Assembly: GCA_013376985.1 (NCBI GenBank)
Contig: JACABB010000002.1
Coordinates: forward strand, 1-56,298
Source of the DNA: Bacteroidales bacterium
GTDB taxonomy: Bacteria; Bacteroidota; Bacteroidia; Bacteroidales; Tenuifilaceae
Direction of reading: 5' to 3'
DNA: 56,298 nucleotides
Shown: positions 51,861-56,298 of the stretch, piece by piece
How positions within the stretch are numbered: position 1 is the stretch's first letter
Layout of the letters: every line of letters begins with the position of its first letter
The notes under the pieces: generated by a model
Databases searched by the model: none
What the model was told of the DNA's origin: nothing
Seen by the model: the letters and a program-made list of their open reading frames with translations, nothing else
Position numbers and translations under genes: made by a program

Positions 51861-52550
51861 CTACATTATCCTCTCTTCTATCAATTTCTCCACCCAAGCC
51901 ATCTGCTCATTAATCGTCATATGGCTGTTATCTAGAACAATAGCATCATCCGCTTTTCGTAAAGGTGATACCTCTCTGGCTTGATCAAGGCGATCGCGTT
52001 CTTCAATATTTGCTAAAATCTCAGCAAAATTCGCTATTTGGCCTTTAAGCATCAACTCTTTAGTTCTACGATCTGCTCTGATTTTTGAATCAGCTGTCAT
52101 AAATATTTTCAGCTCGGCATTAGGAAAAACAACAGTTCCAATATCACGACCATCCATCACAATACCCTTATCTTTTCCTAGTTTACGTTGAAGTTCTACC
52201 ATCAACTCACGTACTTCAGGAATTGCAGAAACAATACTCACATAGTTTGCCACCCCAATGGTTCTTATTTGCTCCTCCACAACCACGCCGTTTAATGTGG
52301 TTTCGTACTCTTTTTTTGAAGAATTATAGCTAAAACCAACATCAAATTGTTGAATTTTTTGAGGTAATCCATCTTTCTTTATTTCTCCATATACAATAAG
52401 GCTTTTCTGGATAAAACCAAGAGTAACCGCCCGGTACATAGCACCGCTATCGATATAAAGATACCCTAATTTTTGAGCTATAAGTTTAGCAAAACTGCTC
52501 TTCCCACAGGATGAAAATCCATCAATTGCTATAACAATTTTTTTATTCAC
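51861..52550 (-). CDS. cmk: Cytidylate kinase
   Basis: Phosphorylates CMP and dCMP with ATP. The 229-residue protein has the P-loop GFSSCGKSSFAKL, the CMP-binding segments YIDSGAMYRAVTLG, GRDIGTVVFPNAELK and DRRTKEL, and SPLRKADDAIVLDNSHM near the end. Length matches the bacterial family. It sits between porQ and ispH, an arrangement found in other Bacteroidota. The gap of about 90 bp to ispH leaves room for a separate promoter. Confidence 0.95.
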   Translation of the reverse strand: MNKKIVIAIDGFSSCGKSSFAKLIAQKLGYLYIDSGAMYRAVTLGFIQKSLIVYGEIKKDGLPQKIQQFDVGFSYNSSKKEYETTLNGVVVEEQIRTIGVANYVSIVSAIPEVRELMVELQRKLGKDKGIVMDGRDIGTVVFPNAELKIFMTADSKIRADRRTKELMLKGQIANFAEILANIEERDRLDQAREVSPLRKADDAIVLDNSHMTINEQMAWVEKLIEERIM

Positions 52551-52710
52551 TTATTAAGTAATTAGATTTCAAATTCAAAAATACTTGAAACAAGTATATT
52601 AAAATATTAATTTATTAATGATGCTCAAAATTATCATAAAATATGACGATAAAAAAAAGGTTGTCGGTTTAACTATTTTTTGATTCAGAAAATTTGATCT
52701 TCTGTTTAAT

Positions 52711-53766
52711 TTATAATTTATTCCACCCAAAGAGATCGTCTAAATCTGTTGTTATTGAGAAATATTTTGATGCCCCCGACAAATGGTATCTGGATTGACC
52801 ATAGCTAAGTTGAAACTTTGAGATACGAACTCCAAATCCCCAGCTAAATCCTACTGATGAAACATTTTCTTGCACTTTTAGTTCATTTCGTCGCTGATAA
52901 TTATAGCCAATTCTAAAGCAAAAACTTTTAACAGGAACAAACTCTACTCCCAGTATTAAATGGCTTAACGCCTCGTTTGAGATTGATTCAATTTTGCTAT
53001 CCTTTTGGTTATCCACTCCTCCTAGGGATGTATTATTGGCTTTAGGACGTTTGTAGTACATGTTTAGGTTTTGCAATTGATGCAACGTTACAACCACCCT
53101 AAATGGAGCATGCGCTAACTTTTTGCTACACCCAGCAACAACCTCGAATGGTAGCTTCTGCCATGTGTCAGGAGTATAGGGTTTTATCATTGTGCCTATA
53201 TTGCGAAGTACAATGCCTGCTGAGAACAGCCCATTTTGATGATGGTAGTTAAACCCAATATCAGCTGCTATGCCAAACGATTTGTAGTTATATAGATGGG
53301 AGTAAACAGGTTTAACATTAATTCCTATGATAAAAATACTATCGAAAACTCGGGAATAAATTAGATTAATTGCCATGTCGGAAGCGGTAAAACTTCCTGT
53401 AATTATTCCTGTTTCATCGGCTTCGGTGAACGAACCGTAGCTAACCTGCATAACACCAATACCAACAGTCCCAAATTTTTGGATGTTTCTTGAATACATC
53501 GCTGATCCATAGCGAACCCCAGCATAATATCCTATATACGAGAAAGCAAGCTGATTATGCATATCAGCGTTAAGTAACGATGGGTTGTAAAAAGCCAACC
53601 CAAGTTCGGGATCATCTAATGAAGCTATTTTTCCTCCAAGGGCTGCCAAACGTGGTGTTGTGCTTAAATTGAGGAAATCATAGGTTCCCTCGCCACCAAT
53701 CTGGGCAAAAAGCTGACCAATAAACAGGAAAAAAGTAAATAGTATGGACGACCTCTTAATAAACAT
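52711..53766 (-). CDS. porQ: Type IX secretion system protein PorQ
   Basis: A 351-residue outer-membrane beta-barrel protein with a signal ending FAQ. Shared motifs are EGTYDFLNLSTTPRLAALGG and LAFYNPSLLNADM. PorQ works with PorU, PorV and PorZ in the attachment complex that cuts and anchors type IX cargo. The neighbouring cmk supports the assignment, because porQ-cmk linkage is common in Bacteroidota. The upstream intergenic region is more than 500 bp, with no other gene. Confidence 0.88.
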   Translation of the reverse strand: MFIKRSSILFTFFLFIGQLFAQIGGEGTYDFLNLSTTPRLAALGGKIASLDDPELGLAFYNPSLLNADMHNQLAFSYIGYYAGVRYGSAMYSRNIQKFGTVGIGVMQVSYGSFTEADETGIITGSFTASDMAINLIYSRVFDSIFIIGINVKPVYSHLYNYKSFGIAADIGFNYHHQNGLFSAGIVLRNIGTMIKPYTPDTWQKLPFEVVAGCSKKLAHAPFRVVVTLHQLQNLNMYYKRPKANNTSLGGVDNQKDSKIESISNEALSHLILGVEFVPVKSFCFRIGYNYQRRNELKVQENVSSVGFSWGFGVRISKFQLSYGQSRYHLSGASKYFSITTDLDDLFGWNKL

Positions 53767-54058
53767 ATCTTATAAATCTGCTGCTAAGGTATAATTTTTG
53801 GTCAAGTTGCTATAATTATTAGTATAGATATAACTTAATGCGTTGAGATTTAGTATTCGAACTTAACTATCTGTTTAAGTCCAATAGTTCGGTAAACTTT
53901 TGGGTATATTTTGGTGACTTGTTGATTTTGTGGCTATTATAAAATTTTTGCCACCAAATCACGAAAACACAAAATATCACAAAAACAATATGTTACAAAT
54001 CAATAATAAAACTCAAACGAACTATTGCTAATAATGATGAATTGTAATATGATTCCTT

Positions 54059-54127
54059 TGTCATCCTGAGCGGAGTGAAGCATCTATTTTTTAGATAATT
54101 AGATCCTTCACTCCGTTCAGCATGACA
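54059..54127. repeat. Palindromic hairpin, third copy of the TGTCATCCTGA family
   Basis: TGTCATCCTGAGCGGAGTGA (54059-54078) pairs with the stretch ending CTCCGTTCAGCATGACA (54127). It is related to 7419-7489 and 40385-40453 but lacks the outer terminal repeats. The rest of 53767-54331 shows only the promoter motif at its right end. Confidence 0.7.
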
Positions 54128-54307
54128 AGAAACAGTATGCTCTGGAAATTTCAACCCCTTTCTAAATACAATAGTAATCTAACAAATAAAAATTGATTAA
54201 AAACTAATCATAAAAAATTAACAGCATATAAATCATCGGTTTATAAATCGTCAGCATCTGTTGATATCTAAATAGTCGATCTTAAGTGTTCTCCATGAAT
54301 AAATCAG

Positions 54308-54315
54308 TATTTTTG
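54308..54315 (+). promoter_or_regulatory. -7 promoter motif before the topoisomerase gene
   Basis: TATTTTTG fits TAnnTTTG and lies 16 bp before the ATG at 54332, giving a short 5' leader. Confidence 0.45.
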
Positions 54316-54331
54316 CATCAAATTTTTTTTA

Positions 54332-56230
54332 ATGTCAGTAAATACTAGCTATTCAGAAGATAGTATCAGAACACTTGACTGGCAGGAGCACGTTCGGCTT
54401 CGGCCCGGTATGTACATTGGCAAACTGGGCGATGGCACTCAGCCCGATGATGGTGTGTACATCCTGCTTAAAGAGGTGTTTGATAACTCTGTGGATGAGT
54501 ACATGATGGGTTTTGGAAAGAACATCGATTTGTCTATCTCCGATCGTTTAGTCCGGGTTCGCGATTTTGGTCGTGGTATTCCACTTGGCAAGTTACTTGA
54601 TGTTGCTTCCAAAATGAACACAGGTGCTAAATACGATTCAAAAGTATTTAAGAAATCTGTTGGATTGAACGGTGTTGGTATAAAAGCCGTGAATGCGCTA
54701 TCGTCATCTTTCAAAATTCAAAGTATTCGCGAAGGAGAAGGTAAACTTATTGAGTTTTCGGGCGGAAAGCTAATCTCCGAAAAAGATATACATGTAAATG
54801 GAGAGAAGAACGGAACCATAGTTGAGTTTGTACCCGATGATAGCATCTTTGGTAGTTTTATCTATCAGGATGAGTACGTGGAGACCATGCTTCGCAACTA
54901 TACTTACCTGAATACGGGACTGGTTATCAACTATAACGATAAGCGTTTCGTCTCCCAGAATGGTTTGCTCGATTTACTTACCGAGAATATGACAGGTGAG
55001 GGGTTGTACCCAATAATTCACCTTAAAGGCGAGGATATTGAGATTGCGCTAACACACGGGAATGGCTATGGTGAGGATTACTACTCTTTTGTAAATGGTC
55101 AGCATACAACCCAAGGTGGTACGCACCTTGCGGCCTTTCGCGAGGCAATTGTAACCACCATTCGTGGTTTTTATAAAAAAGATTTTGATGCTTCCGATAT
55201 CAGAACTTCTATAATCTGTGCGCTAAGCGTAAGGGTTGAGGATCCCGTTTTTGAATCGCAAACAAAAACGAAATTGGGTAGCAAAGATATGTCGCCCAAT
55301 GGGCCTGGTGTTCGCCAGTATATTGGCGATTTTGTGAAAAATGCCCTTGATAACTTTCTACACCGTAATTCCGAAACGGCCCAAATCCTTTTGCAAAAGA
55401 TCCTTGATGCCGAAAAGGAACGTAAAGCAATATCGGGTATTAAAAAGTTGGCTCGTGAACGTGCTAAGAAATCCAGTCTGCACAATCGTAAATTACGCGA
55501 TTGCCGAGTTCACCTCGATTCAAAGGATGAAAGAGGTGAAGACTCAACCCTATTTATCACCGAGGGTGATTCTGCCAGCGGATCAATCACCAAATCGCGT
55601 GATGTGAATACCCAAGCAGTATTCTCGCTTAGAGGTAAACCGCTAAACACCTACGGTATGACCAAAAAAGTGGTTTACGAAAACGAGGAGTTCAACCTAC
55701 TTCAAGCTGCGCTAAACATTGAGGATGATATTGAGAATCTTCGCTATAATAAAGTGGTAATTGCTACCGATGCCGATGTTGACGGGATGCATATTCGATT
55801 GCTGTTAATCTCATTCTTTTTGCAATTTTTCCCTGATTTAATTCGTCAGGAACACCTATTCATACTTCAAACCCCGCTATTCCGAGTACGAAATAAGAAG
55901 AAAACTTTCTATTGCTATTCGTATGATGAGAAGCAGAAAGCTATTAAAGATGTAGGTGCAAACCCGGAGATTACGAGATTTAAAGGTCTTGGTGAAATTT
56001 CTCCCGATGAATTTAAAAACTTTATCGGCGAAAGCATTCGTCTCGACCCCGTTCGCCTAACCCGCGATGATGTAATAGCCGATTTGCTTAGCTTCTATAT
56101 GGGAAAGAATACTCCCGAGAGGCAGGATTTCATCATCGAAAACCTCAAGATCGATGAGGATATAATTGAGGAGTCAAAACCGCCGATGGAGGCTGAACTC
56201 GAGGAGGAGATTGCTGAGAAAGTGGCGTAG
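54332..56230 (+). CDS. parE: DNA topoisomerase IV subunit B (type IIA ATPase subunit)
   Basis: A 632-residue ATPase subunit that, with ParC, decatenates chromosomes. The GHKL ATPase part has [34 protein letters not shown] and [14 protein letters not shown]. The TOPRIM part has [12 protein letters not shown], and [13 protein letters not shown]. The C-terminus ends in an acidic tail. The length (shorter than gyrB, about 645 with no long insert) and the missing GyrB insert favour the topoisomerase IV subunit. parC is not in the window and may follow beyond its edge. Confidence 0.9.
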   Translation: MSVNTSYSEDSIRTLDWQEHVRLRPGMYIGKLGDGTQPDDGVYILLKEVFDNSVDEYMMGFGKNIDLSISDRLVRVRDFGRGIPLGKLLDVASKMNTGAKYDSKVFKKSVGLNGVGIKAVNALSSSFKIQSIREGEGKLIEFSGGKLISEKDIHVNGEKNGTIVEFVPDDSIFGSFIYQDEYVETMLRNYTYLNTGLVINYNDKRFVSQNGLLDLLTENMTGEGLYPIIHLKGEDIEIALTHGNGYGEDYYSFVNGQHTTQGGTHLAAFREAIVTTIRGFYKKDFDASDIRTSIICALSVRVEDPVFESQTKTKLGSKDMSPNGPGVRQYIGDFVKNALDNFLHRNSETAQILLQKILDAEKERKAISGIKKLARERAKKSSLHNRKLRDCRVHLDSKDERGEDSTLFITEGDSASGSITKSRDVNTQAVFSLRGKPLNTYGMTKKVVYENEEFNLLQAALNIEDDIENLRYNKVVIATDADVDGMHIRLLLISFFLQFFPDLIRQEHLFILQTPLFRVRNKKKTFYCYSYDEKQKAIKDVGANPEITRFKGLGEISPDEFKNFIGESIRLDPVRLTRDDVIADLLSFYMGKNTPERQDFIIENLKIDEDIIEESKPPMEAELEEEIAEKVA

Positions 56231-56298
56231 AAGAGTGGCAAGTGGAAAGTGACAAGTGGGAAGAGAAAAGAGTTTAGTGAAAAGTGATTATTAGAATG
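56231..56298. repeat. Low-complexity repeat at the window edge
   Basis: The sequence repeats GTGGCAAGTGGAAAGTGACAAG-like units (AAGTGG and AAGTG), a kind of short degenerate repeat often seen after genes in Bacteroidota. It is cut by the end of the window. Confidence 0.5.

Noticed and set aside
1-56298. CRISPR arrays, rRNA or tRNA genes
   Set aside because: No regularly spaced repeats of the right size and no tRNA or rRNA-like sequence were recognised; the repeats seen are inverted and dispersed.

Overview
The window is a piece of a Bacteroidota chromosome, most likely an anaerobic member of the Bacteroidales or a close relative. The evidence is two proteins of the PorV/PorQ type (the type IX secretion group), start regions with the Bacteroidota -7 motif TAnnTTTG and mostly no Shine-Dalgarno sequence, DUF4412 and DUF1987/SiaC proteins, an [FeFe]-hydrogenase maturase (HydF), and a low-GC genome. 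No rRNA, tRNA, CRISPR array or intact insertion sequence was seen.

Layout. 0.3-3.5 kb is a very AT-rich accessory block: a radical SAM/SPASM enzyme followed by a 58-residue peptide gene (a possible RiPP pair), two unknown membrane proteins and a methyltransferase-like protein. 3.5-7.6 kb holds a dispersed repeat, a pentapeptide-repeat membrane protein, a lone APS kinase, and a TetR regulator with an unusual long C-terminal domain and a palindrome over its promoter. 7.7-24.7 kb is mostly housekeeping and envelope genes: an M20 amidohydrolase, pbpC, glutaminyl cyclase, a HAD protein, a PorV-like protein, pssA, purS, DAHP synthase/chorismate mutase, DUF1003, a tyrosine phosphatase, a giant alpha-2-macroglobulin and a TylF-like methyltransferase. 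24.7-34.9 kb carries a lipoprotein, a cyclic 2,3-diphosphoglycerate synthetase-like GTPase, a four-gene operon (SiaC-like protein, TPR-SpoIIE phosphatase, OmpA protein, Ig-like surface protein), hydF and a DUF4412 protein. 38.9-56.2 kb is again largely core: aspA, an EamA transporter, a YkgJ-type protein, a large hybrid histidine kinase, a SecD-P1-like lipoprotein, priA, ispH, cmk, porQ and the topoisomerase IV B subunit.

The most interesting region is 35.1-38.86 kb. A VKOR-thioredoxin membrane protein (a disulfide-forming enzyme) with a degenerate C39-like N-terminal domain is followed by four tandem one-gene cassettes. Each cassette encodes a small peptide with a nearly identical 24-residue double-glycine leader and a very different cysteine-rich core. 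Three of the four cores have the six-cysteine order C-C-CC-C-C of inhibitor cystine knot (knottin) toxins. Every cassette has its own conserved 5' leader, which can fold into a hairpin plus an H-type pseudoknot, and its own hairpin terminator. The island is bounded on the left by a decayed copy of the 3' end of aspA and on the right by intact aspA plus a dispersed repeat also found at 3.5-3.85 kb, which points to insertion or duplication. The proposal is a secreted knottin-like peptide arsenal with a dedicated disulfide oxidase; its exporter is not in this window.
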